Virus record (IMG/VR): IMGVR_UViG_3300029957_000008
Coordinates: 1 to 64,000 of that record
Length of the DNA stretch: 64,000 nucleotides
From: a virus
Strand: one strand, 5' to 3'
The notes under the pieces were generated by a model. It saw nothing but the letters and a program-made list of their open reading frames with translations, ran no database searches and was not told where the DNA came from. Position numbers and translations under genes: made by a program. Positions 14,843-23,534 of the stretch are shown here, piece after piece. Position 1 is the first letter of the stretch, and each line of letters starts with the position of its first letter.

Positions 14843-15471
14843 TACCCGTTCTCCGGGTTCACAGCAAACGTCGTGTCCGGAAGCATTTCCGCCGCAGGGG
14901 CTTCTACTGTCTCATCCTGAGCCACCACGTTGTAGCACTCAAGAATCTCAACAGTCCCGCCTTCAGGAAGAGTGACCACATCGCCAACGTTCTTGTCGGT
15001 CAGCAGTTCCTTAACACCAGCCGTGAACTGAACCAAAGCTAGGTGGTTGCGCACAGGGTATCGAAGCCCTCCATCCTGATCCTTCTGTGTGACAACCAGG
15101 ATGTCCGTGTCGTTCTTCACAACGCCGGCTTCAACAAGCTTGCCTTCGGCCAAAAACATCTTCACACTCTCAGCGGCCTTGGCCGACTGGACTTCCAGCT
15201 CCGCAATCCGATTCTCTTTGACCCGTTCAATAATCTTGGCCTCAACATCCTTACCAAGGACTTCCATCAAGGCCCGAAGCAAACGGTCCATACCGTCAAC
15301 GCTCTTGTTAGAGTCCTGCAGGTCAGTCGCCACTTCCTTGAAGGAAGCATCAATCGACTCAACCATCTTGGCATAAGCTCGCTCTAGGTTTGAAATTCGG
15401 CCCACGGCATCTTCCCGCTGCTTGGCATTGGTAAGTGATGGATCCTTCTTCGGCTTCAACATGTTCTTCAT
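14842..15471 (-). CDS. hypothetical protein with coiled coil
   Basis: A 209-residue protein: a helical coiled-coil N-terminal half (ISNLERAYAKMVESI) and a beta-type C-terminal half (DTDILVVTQKDQDG, GDVVTLPEGGTVEIL). The spacing suggests an oligomeric structural or scaffold-type protein, but no family is recognised. Confidence 0.6.
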   Translation of the reverse strand: MKNMLKPKKDPSLTNAKQREDAVGRISNLERAYAKMVESIDASFKEVATDLQDSNKSVDGMDRLLRALMEVLGKDVEAKIIERVKENRIAELEVQSAKAAESVKMFLAEGKLVEAGVVKNDTDILVVTQKDQDGGLRYPVRNHLALVQFTAGVKELLTDKNVGDVVTLPEGGTVEILECYNVVAQDETVEAPAAEMLPDTTFAVNPENG

Positions 15472-15503
15472 TACTTTGTATCTCCTAAATGGTTAAAAGT
15501 CAG

Positions 15504-15740
15504 TTAGCTAATCCAGGCGGCTTTCTTTACTGCCGCACTAGAGGTAACATCTACTGTGTACTTGTTTTTGTCGGTAACTGGAACAACATAGAGGTCGTAT
15601 TCTCCAGATTTTGGTTTGTATTCACTAAGGTATTCTTGAATTGCGTCCTTTTCATCCGTCGCCCTGACAATGGCGTAGGCGTAGTCAAGCCCGTCAAAAT
15701 TCACCACAACATAATCCTGCATGTCTTTCTTCTTACCCAT
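15504..15740 (-). CDS. small hypothetical protein
   Basis: A 78-residue protein with an alternating beta pattern (YVVVNFDGLDYAYAIVRA) and a short Ala/Lys C-terminus. GGAG precedes the ATG. Not recognised. Confidence 0.55.
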   Translation of the reverse strand: MGKKKDMQDYVVVNFDGLDYAYAIVRATDEKDAIQEYLSEYKPKSGEYDLYVVPVTDKNKYTVDVTSSAAVKKAAWIS

Positions 15741-15752
15741 GATATCTCCTTT

Positions 15753-16820
15753 TTAAACTCCGTACTGACCTAACGACCCAGCCCCTTGTGCCCTATCTAC
15801 CGGCCTACCACCCGCCTCTGTGTCTAACTGTCTCATGTTCCTATCTGCTGCCTGACCGGCATTCTGAGCCGTTATGTAAGCCATTTGTCCAATGTCAGGA
15901 AATGGAGTAGCTCCCGGTTCGGGCTTTCGAGGGGTCTGGTCCTTGTTAATAACCTTGAAAGTCTCACCCTCAATTGTCTTAACTACCTGCATACCATTGC
16001 GTAGGGTGATGTAGGTCTCGGGCTTCATATTGTCAATCCGTTGCTTCTCTACCGGCCCGTACTCACCAGGGTTCATTGGAACCCAAGCTGCCTTATAGGT
16101 CCTTCCATTCTCCTGGAAGATTTGATCGGGCGGTTCTGGCGCCTTAGACTTTTGAGGAAGGGAAGCCTTGACCTTGTCTGAAAGAGCCCCCTCAACCTTT
16201 GCTACCGTGGTTGGAGCTACGGGCTTCTGTGGTGCCGGTTTAGGGGTTTGAGCTACTGGAGTCGGCTTGGGGGGCTCGGGAGCCTCTACTTGCATCTCCT
16301 GAGGCAGCTTGCGCTGCTTTAACTGCGGCTTCTTTGCCGGCAATTTGGCCGTAACGGCCACTGGAGCCGGCTTTTGAATAACTACAGGCGTACTCTCTGT
16401 CTTCTTAGGAGACAGTTTAGGGTTATTAAGAATACTTACGGCAAGGGACTTCAGGATCAATGTCTCTTGAGGTGTGAAGTCGCTCTTCACAACCACTTCC
16501 TGGACCTCCTGCTCAATTCCTAGGAGCTTTCTCAGTTGTAGCTGAGCAAACCCCTGGAACTCAACAGTAACCTCTCTAACCGCATCTGAGTCGCCGTCAA
16601 ACAACTCACCAGTAATCCATTGGCGGTACAACATGGCTTTTTCAAGCCGGGTTTCCGCCTCTGAAAACTTGGCGTCTACCTGAGAATCCGACAGCTCCTG
16701 GGCACTTACTAGCGGCTCCCCTTCCTGAACTACTGGAGCCGTTTGTTGCTGGTAAGGTGTGCCGTCTGTCTCCGGTGTAGAGTCGGGAGAAAGTCGGGCT
16801 AATTCTTCTAAAAGGTCCAT
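15753..16820 (-). CDS. proline/lysine-rich hypothetical protein
   Basis: A 355-residue protein with an acidic helical N-terminus, a helical block at residues 45-130, a long Pro/Lys/Ala linker (about 135-215) and a C-terminal segment with PNQIFQENG-like and TYITLRNGMQVV strands. Low complexity suggests a flexible tether. It is the first gene after a consensus promoter (16832-16859). No family recognised. Confidence 0.6.
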   Translation of the reverse strand: MDLLEELARLSPDSTPETDGTPYQQQTAPVVQEGEPLVSAQELSDSQVDAKFSEAETRLEKAMLYRQWITGELFDGDSDAVREVTVEFQGFAQLQLRKLLGIEQEVQEVVVKSDFTPQETLILKSLAVSILNNPKLSPKKTESTPVVIQKPAPVAVTAKLPAKKPQLKQRKLPQEMQVEAPEPPKPTPVAQTPKPAPQKPVAPTTVAKVEGALSDKVKASLPQKSKAPEPPDQIFQENGRTYKAAWVPMNPGEYGPVEKQRIDNMKPETYITLRNGMQVVKTIEGETFKVINKDQTPRKPEPGATPFPDIGQMAYITAQNAGQAADRNMRQLDTEAGGRPVDRAQGAGSLGQYGV

Positions 16821-16831
16821 GCGATTTGAAT

Positions 16832-16859
16832 ATTATACCACAACTACACGGAGTGTCAA
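16832..16859 (-). promoter_or_regulatory. sigma70-type promoter
   Basis: Read leftward: TTGACA (16859-16854), 16 bases including GTTGTGG, TATAAT (16837-16832), then ATG eleven bases on at 16820. The GTTGTG(A/G)TA(C/T)AAT element also occurs in the promoters at 23507, 31200 and 56049. Confidence 0.7.
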
Positions 16860-16866
16860 CGAATAT

Positions 16867-17538
16867 TTAACAAAAATTACTAGCGGTCATCGTAGAATGC
16901 TGTTGATCGTCGGGGATACCACAGACACCTAGGCAGAGGTGAGAGACCTCGTGACGAACCAAGCCGATAAACGTCTCCTTGGTCTTAATAACGTTGCCGT
17001 CATAGACTACCTGGATACTATTGCCTTGGGTAGCGCCAACAAGCAGCCTGTTGTAAAAAGTCGCCACAAACGGCGCATTCACAATGGAAATAGTAGCGCC
17101 GGAAAAGGCGGCTAGAATGGTGCCCGATGAGACCTTGCAGTAACCACTCCAGAACTTGATGCAGTTGTCAATCTCGTTCTGAATGTCTAGGTAGACAGGG
17201 TTCCCAAACTGGCTACTGAAGCCAAATTGAACAGGGAGATACCAGCCAGCACTCTTGAGCAAGGAATAAGAGGCTACGTCGGGGGTAATTGCAGTACCTT
17301 GGGTGGTTTGATAAGAGTTGTTCCACTTTGAGAAGGTTAGATACAGGTCGTCATACCTGTAACAAGTCAAAAAGGCTACAGTCCCTAGAACTAGCCCAGA
17401 GATGAGATAGTACATAAAGGATTCCATGTTTAGTGGCTTAGCGTAGATAGTAGCCACCATAACTGCGATAGCAAACAGTCCGATCATGGCCCATGGCCAG
17501 GCGTCGGAAAAGGTGAATAGCTTCTTTTGGATTTTCAT
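16867..17538 (-). CDS. membrane-anchored zinc metalloprotease candidate
   Basis: A 223-residue protein with two N-terminal hydrophobic segments (residues about 13-32 and 38-58), then an extracytoplasmic or lumenal domain. Near the C-terminus is VRHEVSHLCLGVCG, a HExxH zinc site, followed by DDQQHSTM, reminiscent of the third histidine and Met of matrixin-like proteases though the spacing is not canonical. Target unknown; envelope or superinfection roles are speculative. The start overlaps the stop of the tiny upstream gene (TAATG). Confidence 0.55.
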   Translation of the reverse strand: MKIQKKLFTFSDAWPWAMIGLFAIAVMVATIYAKPLNMESFMYYLISGLVLGTVAFLTCYRYDDLYLTFSKWNNSYQTTQGTAITPDVASYSLLKSAGWYLPVQFGFSSQFGNPVYLDIQNEIDNCIKFWSGYCKVSSGTILAAFSGATISIVNAPFVATFYNRLLVGATQGNSIQVVYDGNVIKTKETFIGLVRHEVSHLCLGVCGIPDDQQHSTMTASNFC

Positions 17539-17654
17539 TAGATTGTCTCCAGTAACATTTTTAGAAATCTACGATCAAGTTCCTTCTGTCGCTTGACTAC
17601 CTTCGCCGAAGTCTTCTTCTTCCAACTTGGCCTAACTCTTGCTTTCTTTGCCAT
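17538..17654 (-). CDS. 38-residue basic protein
   Basis: An intact short frame, ATG at 17654 to TAA overlapping the next ATG (TAATG at 17540-17536). The product is strongly basic (MAKKARVRPSWKKK) and could bind nucleic acid. Support comes from position and coupling only. Confidence 0.45.
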   Translation of the reverse strand: MAKKARVRPSWKKKTSAKVVKRQKELDRRFLKMLLETI

Positions 17655-17656
17655 TT

Positions 17657-17887
17657 CTACAATCTCCCATCTTCTGTGTAATTCTTAACAAACCCGTACG
17701 CAAACACCAACAGATACGCAATGGAGACGACAAAAACGCCCCACAGCTTCTTTTCGAGGCTCATCCAAATCCAAAAGGGCTGACCGGCCATGCCGATAAT
17801 ACAGCCCCATTTCTTGCCAGCAATGGTAAGAAGTAGAGCCACAACCCCTGAAAGGCCGATGGTGGATTGGATTAACAAGTCGAACAT
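17657..17887 (-). CDS. small two-segment membrane protein
   Basis: A 76-residue protein with two hydrophobic helices (residues about 5-22 and 45-67) separated by GMAGQPFWIWMSLEKK. Small inner-membrane proteins of this kind with a GQPFW loop are common in phages; their role is not known. It has its own promoter (17896-17924). Confidence 0.65.
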   Translation of the reverse strand: MFDLLIQSTIGLSGVVALLLTIAGKKWGCIIGMAGQPFWIWMSLEKKLWGVFVVSIAYLLVFAYGFVKNYTEDGRL

Positions 17888-17895
17888 TTACAGGG

Positions 17896-17924
17896 ATTGT
17901 AGCACGGTTTTATTAGAAGGGCAA
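17896..17924 (-). promoter_or_regulatory. probable sigma70-type promoter
   Basis: Leftward TTGCCC (17924-17919), 17-base spacer, TACAAT (17901-17896), nine bases before the ATG of the small membrane protein at 17887. Confidence 0.5.
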
Positions 17925-17930
17925 GGGGAA

Positions 17931-20813
17931 TTAACGAATTGGGCAGGCTCCGGCACATTCTCCCCCGTCTACCATGTCCCCCTCTGAAATATCTTCTATC
18001 TCTACGGGTCTTACCTTTGCAGATAATTTTTCGTACTGCTCCTTAGAAATTTTCTCTTTGGGAATCTGCTTAAATCCGTGGTTAGAGTATTTTAGGAAGC
18101 TAACTGTCTTAATGGTATCTAGATTATTCTTTAGCCATTCCTGCAGCTTCGGGATATCGGAATCGTTATAATAAACGGTCGTGCTAATTGATTGATCGGC
18201 CCAATGTTTTTGGGCCATCTGGACGGCCTCCAGTTGCTTCCAGGTATCAAACCCCTCATCTGCCGTAGGGACACCCTCAGGGGTTTCTACATAAAAGTCA
18301 GCAACGATAGTGTCAGGATCTGGAGTCCCGTCTAGCCGAATTTGAGGTTCGAGATGGTGTCCTGCGTCAATAAGCTTTTGAACAAGGGCGTCGTTACTTG
18401 CGATTCGAATGCGTTGAATAAAGTAACGACTAAAAGCGGGATGAATGCCTTCACAAGGAACATCCCACGCCTTACTGGTCGTGCCACTTGGCTTCACGAC
18501 GGTTGTACGAATACTCTCCGGAATCCCCAGCTCTTTTGCATAGTTAATATTTTCGTCTTGAATAGCGGCATACGCTCGATCTAGAACATCTGGATTGAAC
18601 AAATCGGGGCGCATAAGACAGCCTGTGATCCCGGTACCAATACGGCGGTTCCGCCCAATAATCTCATTGCTCTGGGGGTAATAGTAATCATCGCAAGTAA
18701 CTCGTTTGCCCCAACGATGCATCAATCTCGCAGCTTCCTCAAATTCGTTAGCATCGTTCAAAGCAGCCAGGTTAATATCCTGCAGGTTACAGGGTTCACC
18801 ACCACCGCCCTGACCGGGTTTGCCAGACTCACCTGACATCTCTCCACAGTTGGCAACCAGTAGGCCGTCGGTCCAATAAGCATGATCGGGATCGTCTACT
18901 GTAATTGAGTATACCTGTTCTACAGAAACATCGGTAACAGACTTGATTTCAAACGTTTTCTTTGATCTTAGGCTCTTTTTAGTTACATAATCTATCCCTT
19001 TCAATAGCTTGTCGTTTTTATATTTCTGAATGAATCCAATTAGCTGATTAAACAAAAGCAGGCTCGATAGACCACTAATATTAAGATCGTACGCTTCCTT
19101 ACATATATAGGTGCCATTCTTGAACTTTACAGGATGCTCCTTGTTTGTAGAATAATAAGAAGACAGTCCCAATGAAGACAACATAGACTGAATACGAATA
19201 AGAGAGGGTTTACATGTTAACTTTAGATTGATTCTGTTTCTAATAATCTCTCCAGAGACAGAACGGATTACAGAACCATTAGCCGAATAGAGCCCCCTTA
19301 AGAATCCACACACAGATTCTGGTCTTCCAAATAAATAATCGTCAGGAAGTAGCCGGGTAGGGATATGGCTATCTGGAACGTATAAAGAGTTTACATACCA
19401 TTCTGTTGCGCTAGAGTGAGCCCCAATAAGATGAGATATTTCACTTGTGTGATAATCTCCATCATCTTTTCCAATACAAAGCATTACCTGCTTTGTTTCC
19501 TTGTGATAGAAGCCATCTCCAAAAACTAACCCATGCATAATATCTCTAGGGTTTATATCCTTTTTACCAAAACCAAACTTCCCAAGCCCTCCGGCAATGT
19601 CGATGGTCTTTGCTTGACCTACCTCTGTCTTTATTCCTCTGGATAGAATCCTATGGTTTTCAGTCCCATAGAAGACTCCGGCTGTTGTAGCGTATGCTTT
19701 AACTGACTTAACTCCAGTCTCTTGTTTGTTAATAACCGTTGTCCACTTCTTTCCGGACCAAATAAGATCCCCAACGGAGACATCATTAATTGTTCGGATC
19801 CCGCTTGGCGTTAGAACTCTAGCCCAACCTGGTTGACAAGGATTAACACAAACAGACTCGTCATCCTTTAACTCACCCATGCGGCCATACTTATTCAGGT
19901 TCTTCATATTGACGATCCCGAATGGCTCCCCGGCCTCATATGTCTTCCAGAAAGCTGGCCGGAGATCATGTTCGGAATCGGAACAATTGACACTAAAATT
20001 AGCCATTGCTCGTTGTGTGGGGATGGGTCCAAGGTCCCAACGCTTGGCCTTAAGGAACTCCTTATCGTGAGCGTCACCGAGAATCAATATCGCACTTCTG
20101 CGTACATTTCCTGACACCACCATTTCTCCGACACAACAAAGGACATCCGCACAGTCAATTGGACGCAGCTTACGACCTTGGCGAGTCATTAAAATAGAAC
20201 AAATCTTCTCCACCATTCTTACTAATGGCCGGGGGCCGCTGCTAACACCACCAAAGCCACGAATCGGCTCGCCGGCAGTACGAATGCAAATTGTACTATA
20301 TGTAAATCCCTTTCCAGTAACAAACCAAGCTTCTAGGACTCGTTGAAGTAGTTTACACCACCCCTCACGAGAGTCAGGAACGATATAGTCAGCATCTTTA
20401 GTAAGCTTGTGGATAATGCTAACTTCTTTCTTCACCCTAGGAAGCTTATCAGAATACTTAGCCTCCACGGTCATGCCTACCCCGCCACCAGTCATAAGGT
20501 AACCTTGGGCCACAACGAAGTTCATCCAGTCGTCTGCAGCTAAGGTCCAGCAATTTACGAGACCTAGACCACCCAACTTAGCTTGAGCGTCAGTGCCACT
20601 AAACCACCAACCTCGTCCACCAGGACCAGCCTTGCGCTCTGATAGGAAATACTTTAGTCGTGAGATCTCTTGTTCTGAAACATTGTGTCCCTTTACATTT
20701 CCTGCGACTACTCTCTCTACAACATCGCTGAAAGACTCAATACCGCCAGTAGGGCGGGGACGCTTGTATGTTCTGGTAAATACTACGTTTGCTAGATTAC
20801 TGAATGGACGCAA
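17931..20813 (-). CDS. nrdJ: class II (B12-dependent) ribonucleotide reductase with intein
   Basis: A 960-residue precursor; without its intein (residues 326-655) the enzyme is about 630 residues. It makes deoxyribonucleotides using adenosylcobalamin. Visible features: GWWFSGT and GLVNCWTL (first redox Cys, residue 88), the radical site NP-CGE interrupted by the intein, the second Cys in GGGEPCNLQDINL, VVKPSGTTSK, and the C-terminal relay CAGACPIR. This pattern fits monomeric triphosphate-type class II enzymes. TTG start at 20813 with AGGAG seven bases upstream. The endonuclease VII gene lies immediately upstream. Confidence 0.88.
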   Translation of the reverse strand: MRPFSNLANVVFTRTYKRPRPTGGIESFSDVVERVVAGNVKGHNVSEQEISRLKYFLSERKAGPGGRGWWFSGTDAQAKLGGLGLVNCWTLAADDWMNFVVAQGYLMTGGGVGMTVEAKYSDKLPRVKKEVSIIHKLTKDADYIVPDSREGWCKLLQRVLEAWFVTGKGFTYSTICIRTAGEPIRGFGGVSSGPRPLVRMVEKICSILMTRQGRKLRPIDCADVLCCVGEMVVSGNVRRSAILILGDAHDKEFLKAKRWDLGPIPTQRAMANFSVNCSDSEHDLRPAFWKTYEAGEPFGIVNMKNLNKYGRMGELKDDESVCVNPCQPGWARVLTPSGIRTINDVSVGDLIWSGKKWTTVINKQETGVKSVKAYATTAGVFYGTENHRILSRGIKTEVGQAKTIDIAGGLGKFGFGKKDINPRDIMHGLVFGDGFYHKETKQVMLCIGKDDGDYHTSEISHLIGAHSSATEWYVNSLYVPDSHIPTRLLPDDYLFGRPESVCGFLRGLYSANGSVIRSVSGEIIRNRINLKLTCKPSLIRIQSMLSSLGLSSYYSTNKEHPVKFKNGTYICKEAYDLNISGLSSLLLFNQLIGFIQKYKNDKLLKGIDYVTKKSLRSKKTFEIKSVTDVSVEQVYSITVDDPDHAYWTDGLLVANCGEMSGESGKPGQGGGGEPCNLQDINLAALNDANEFEEAARLMHRWGKRVTCDDYYYPQSNEIIGRNRRIGTGITGCLMRPDLFNPDVLDRAYAAIQDENINYAKELGIPESIRTTVVKPSGTTSKAWDVPCEGIHPAFSRYFIQRIRIASNDALVQKLIDAGHHLEPQIRLDGTPDPDTIVADFYVETPEGVPTADEGFDTWKQLEAVQMAQKHWADQSISTTVYYNDSDIPKLQEWLKNNLDTIKTVSFLKYSNHGFKQIPKEKISKEQYEKLSAKVRPVEIEDISEGDMVDGGECAGACPIR
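18849..19838 (-). mobile_element. 330-residue intein with LAGLIDADG endonuclease
   Basis: Begins with Cys (CQPGWARVLTPSG), has a splicing block B GTENHRIL, and ends YSITVDDPDHAYW...VAN followed by extein Cys. Two dodecapeptide-like motifs, LVFGDGFYH and LRGLYSANGSV, indicate a LAGLIDADG homing endonuclease. The penultimate residue is Ala rather than the usual His. Insertion is between NP and CGE of the reductase, so the +1 cysteine is also the catalytic radical cysteine: activity requires splicing. Confidence 0.88.
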
Positions 20814-20817
20814 TATA

Positions 20818-21180
20818 CTACTCCTTATTATTCAACACCGACGCCGGCATACTCTTCAAATCAATTTCGTGTCTGCTCTCTGCATACTTCTCAAGGTATT
20901 TAACGATGTTCTTGGCCTTCTCAACAGTGATACCTACAGGGAGGTACATTAGATTACATCTAACACAGCAAATTCCACGTACGAACCCGGCACGACTAGC
21001 GGGGCTCATCTTCTTGAATGACCTTACGTGCTCATGGTCTGTCGCCCACTTATTGCTCTCTGGAAACTTCCCGCAGATAGGGCAGATGCACCCTTGGCTT
21101 TTGAATATCTCCAGCCACTTTTCCTGTGTGATTCCGTATCGCTTTAGACTCTGTGGCTTGGGAGGTTTTGCATCAGGCAT
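20818..21180 (-). CDS. recombination endonuclease VII-like nuclease
   Basis: A 120-residue protein with the endonuclease VII pattern: CPICG, then ATDHEHV, FVRGICCVRCN. Family members resolve branched DNA (T4 gp49) or act as homing enzymes. The short length and close position upstream of the intein-bearing reductase fit either. ATG start; the stop is five bases before the reductase TTG. Confidence 0.75.
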   Translation of the reverse strand: MPDAKPPKPQSLKRYGITQEKWLEIFKSQGCICPICGKFPESNKWATDHEHVRSFKKMSPASRAGFVRGICCVRCNLMYLPVGITVEKAKNIVKYLEKYAESRHEIDLKSMPASVLNNKE

Positions 21181-21198
21181 CGTTTCTCTAAGATTGTT

Positions 21199-22296
21199 CT
21201 AGTCTTGATAGCTTTCTTCAATGAGTGAAATGCATAACTCATCGATTTTATTGCGGTTTGGTGCTTTTGGTAATTTGCTGGTCAACATTATTTCTGATAA
21301 TTCTTTGTCCTGTTGATTCGCCCACTCCATGAGTCTTTCGTAGGTCCAGCCACCGTTCCTAATATTCAAAATCTCGGCCGCATCCGGCCGTTTAACAATT
21401 ACCTTGCCATCGGTTAGAATTTCCCGGCACATACTCAGGAGTCTGTAGAGGTGGCCAGCGTGCTTCCCATCAAATCCGAACTTAGCCTCCATCTCCGAGC
21501 GGGCCTTGTTCCTGTTCTGCTTCCAATTGTTGTAACTCTTCCACTCGTTGTGTCTGCAAGTGTAGAGCCTTTCTCGATCTAGAAGCTCAATGAAGTTGCT
21601 GTCAAACCCAAGACTCCTGGCTGCCGACACCCAAACCTTTCCTTCGAGTTCACCGTCTGCCCACTGAGTAATTTCAATGAGCTTATTGGTGAATTCGTCC
21701 TGAATCGCCTGACGGTCTGCTGGCGAGATGTTGTCTAAATCCTTCCAGTTCCAGGAGTCTACCCTCTTTCTGATAGCAGCATTAGCTGCAGCCAGTTGAT
21801 CTTGTGGAATTACTGTTCTTTCTGGTAGCCCAAATTCCGCCCTAGTGGGCGGGGCCTTGGGCGGGTGTAGTAGGTATCGTCGGTGAAGGTCAATCCTCTT
21901 GAGTTGAGAAATGGCATATCCCGAAAAGGTATGCTTAGCTTTCTGACTGAGAAACAAATCTCTGTTATCAATCAATTTCTGCCCAAGAGGAGTTACCAAC
22001 AATCTGTCTGAGGGGTCTGTATAAAGAAGCTCTAGTACGTTGGGGTTGGCATTCGCCGCCAGTTCGATAAACTTCCTAACATCGAAAATCGTCAGGTCTG
22101 GGTCATTCTGCTCTGCTTGCTCAAATCGGTTGTTGATGCCGAAATAGTAAGCCTTTGGAGCAATAGCAATCCCGCGATAGTCAGTGTCGGAAGTAGGGAT
22201 GTTGGTCCCGTAAGAGTGGCTTCCTGAGAGGGTTAAGTAGATGGTCCTCTCTGGCAGCCACTTAAGGCCTCCCTTATACAGACCCCAATCGAACAC
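21199..22296 (-). CDS. nucleotidyltransferase superfamily protein
   Basis: A 365-residue protein with the polymerase-beta-type loop LSGSHSYGTNIPTSDTDYRG near residues 22-42, containing the GS...D-x-D metal-binding site, followed by helical regions (FDVRKFIELAANANPNVLELL). Relatives are annotated as predicted nucleotidyltransferases and are frequent in phages; the substrate (tRNA, DNA end, protein) is unknown. Confidence 0.75.
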   Translation of the reverse strand: MFDWGLYKGGLKWLPERTIYLTLSGSHSYGTNIPTSDTDYRGIAIAPKAYYFGINNRFEQAEQNDPDLTIFDVRKFIELAANANPNVLELLYTDPSDRLLVTPLGQKLIDNRDLFLSQKAKHTFSGYAISQLKRIDLHRRYLLHPPKAPPTRAEFGLPERTVIPQDQLAAANAAIRKRVDSWNWKDLDNISPADRQAIQDEFTNKLIEITQWADGELEGKVWVSAARSLGFDSNFIELLDRERLYTCRHNEWKSYNNWKQNRNKARSEMEAKFGFDGKHAGHLYRLLSMCREILTDGKVIVKRPDAAEILNIRNGGWTYERLMEWANQQDKELSEIMLTSKLPKAPNRNKIDELCISLIEESYQD

Positions 22297-22298
22297 CG

Positions 22299-22640
22299 TT
22301 ACTCCGTCTGGCCATTCACCGCGTTGGCAGCGTCCTTGAGGAAGTCTTCGATTCCGGGCACATTTTCGCCACGGCTACGAAGGCATTCACACAGGAACTC
22401 AAGCTGCAGGACGTTCATCTTGTGTCCCTCAGAATAGATAGCGCCGGCTTCCTTGACCTGTTCCTTGAGCTTGTTCAGATCTTCATCAAACTGCTTGGCA
22501 AGGGCCAACTGAATATCGTTCATTGCCGTCTTGGTAATGACCTTGTAAACTTCCTCTGTCTGACGCCCCAGCATGTCCTGGCGCCACGACTCGTCAATCT
22601 TCTTAAAACGCTTGTACTGCTTGTCCTTCTGATCGTCCAT
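22299..22640 (-). CDS. helical hypothetical protein
   Basis: A 113-residue charged helical protein (DLNKLKEQVKEAG) ending just before the nucleotidyltransferase gene. Probably soluble and oligomeric. Not recognised. Confidence 0.6.
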   Translation of the reverse strand: MDDQKDKQYKRFKKIDESWRQDMLGRQTEEVYKVITKTAMNDIQLALAKQFDEDLNKLKEQVKEAGAIYSEGHKMNVLQLEFLCECLRSRGENVPGIEDFLKDAANAVNGQTE

Positions 22641-22658
22641 GTTTTCTGTCGTTCCTTT

Positions 22659-23219
22659 CTATTGAGTCAATTCAGGTATCTGTTCGGATGTCTTATAGTA
22701 GCCTTTGGTTTTCTTCTCTTCAATTGGGAAGACGATATTCTGTATGTAAACTCTCAGTTTTTCTATGATCTCATTCTCTTGCGCTGACGGACTGTGCTTT
22801 TCTAGATAGTCTAGAAGTAAAAGTGTCCTATCGGGCTGTTTATTCAGCATTCCATCTAGGGCATTACAGAATATGCATAAAACGCCACGGATTAACCCTG
22901 TAGTGTGACTATGATCAAGACACATCTCCTTATGTGTTAGTTCTTTACCACAACACTCACACTTACCGTTACATTTGATAATAGCCGCCCTAACGGCCCA
23001 TACTGGAACCTTAAGACGCTGTGCTCTACCGTAGTCCCTTCTAGCGTCTGGATTTTGTTTCTGTCTTTCAGTGGCCCGCCTAATGTTTTCTTCTCTATTT
23101 TTTAAGTACCGTAATTTATGCTGTTCTTTTTGACAAAGAACACAAGCTCCTCCTTTATTCCTGAGAGGATCTATGTGCCCTCTTGAACAGGCTTTCTTTC
23201 TATAGCCAAGAGAACTCAC
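22659..23219 (-). CDS. second endonuclease VII-like nuclease
   Basis: A 186-residue protein. The N-terminal 40 residues form a zinc-ribbon-like module (CSRGH...CVLC), the middle is basic, and the C-terminal half has CECCGKEL, CLDHSHTTGLIRGVLC and FCNALDGML, the full endonuclease VII signature. It may be a Holliday-junction resolvase for the UvsX pathway or a mobile endonuclease; the extra zinc module resembles those of the phage's HNH genes and favours the latter. It overlaps the next upstream gene by one base. Confidence 0.78.
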   Translation of the reverse strand: MSSLGYRKKACSRGHIDPLRNKGGACVLCQKEQHKLRYLKNREENIRRATERQKQNPDARRDYGRAQRLKVPVWAVRAAIIKCNGKCECCGKELTHKEMCLDHSHTTGLIRGVLCIFCNALDGMLNKQPDRTLLLLDYLEKHSPSAQENEIIEKLRVYIQNIVFPIEEKKTKGYYKTSEQIPELTQ

Positions 23220-23482
23220 TACGGCCTCTTACTTCGAGCTTTCTTGGGTTTTGACGCTAGTTTTTGTTGTCTTCGCAAAATTTCCCTGTCCAAATACCAG
23301 CGCCCTTTAAGCAAATCTTCCATCGCATTATTCTTTAAATCGGCACGCCAGATGTATTTCATGACGTTGCCAAGGCAAAAACTCATATGTTCACAAATAG
23401 TGATTGCCTCAATCCCACTTGGGTGATCTGTGTAATGAGCCGGGTGGTCTACTGGATTATTCTTCAATCTGCTTTTTGCCAT
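23219..23482 (-). CDS. DUF3310-type protein
   Basis: An 87-residue protein with NNPVDHPAHY, IEAITICEH and GNVMKYIWRA-D, the signature of the DUF3310 family found in many phages, sometimes called nucleotide-kinase-like. Extra Lys/Arg-rich tail. A promoter lies just upstream (23507-23534). Confidence 0.75.
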   Translation of the reverse strand: MAKSRLKNNPVDHPAHYTDHPSGIEAITICEHMSFCLGNVMKYIWRADLKNNAMEDLLKGRWYLDREILRRQQKLASKPKKARSKRP

Positions 23483-23506
23483 TAATTTCTAACTCCGAAT
23501 AAAGTA

Positions 23507-23534
23507 ATTATACCACAACGGGCCTAAAAATCAA
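23507..23534 (-). promoter_or_regulatory. sigma70-type promoter
   Basis: Leftward TTGATT (23534-23529), 16 bases containing GTTGTGG, TATAAT (23512-23507), and a GGAGTT ribosome site before the ATG at 23482. It overlaps the end of the 23531-24100 gene. Confidence 0.6.

Noticed and set aside
17538-17545. CAATCTAATG as another copy of the CAATCTTT start motif
   Set aside because: It is explained by the stop codon of the 38-residue gene overlapping the next ATG and lacks the TTT core.
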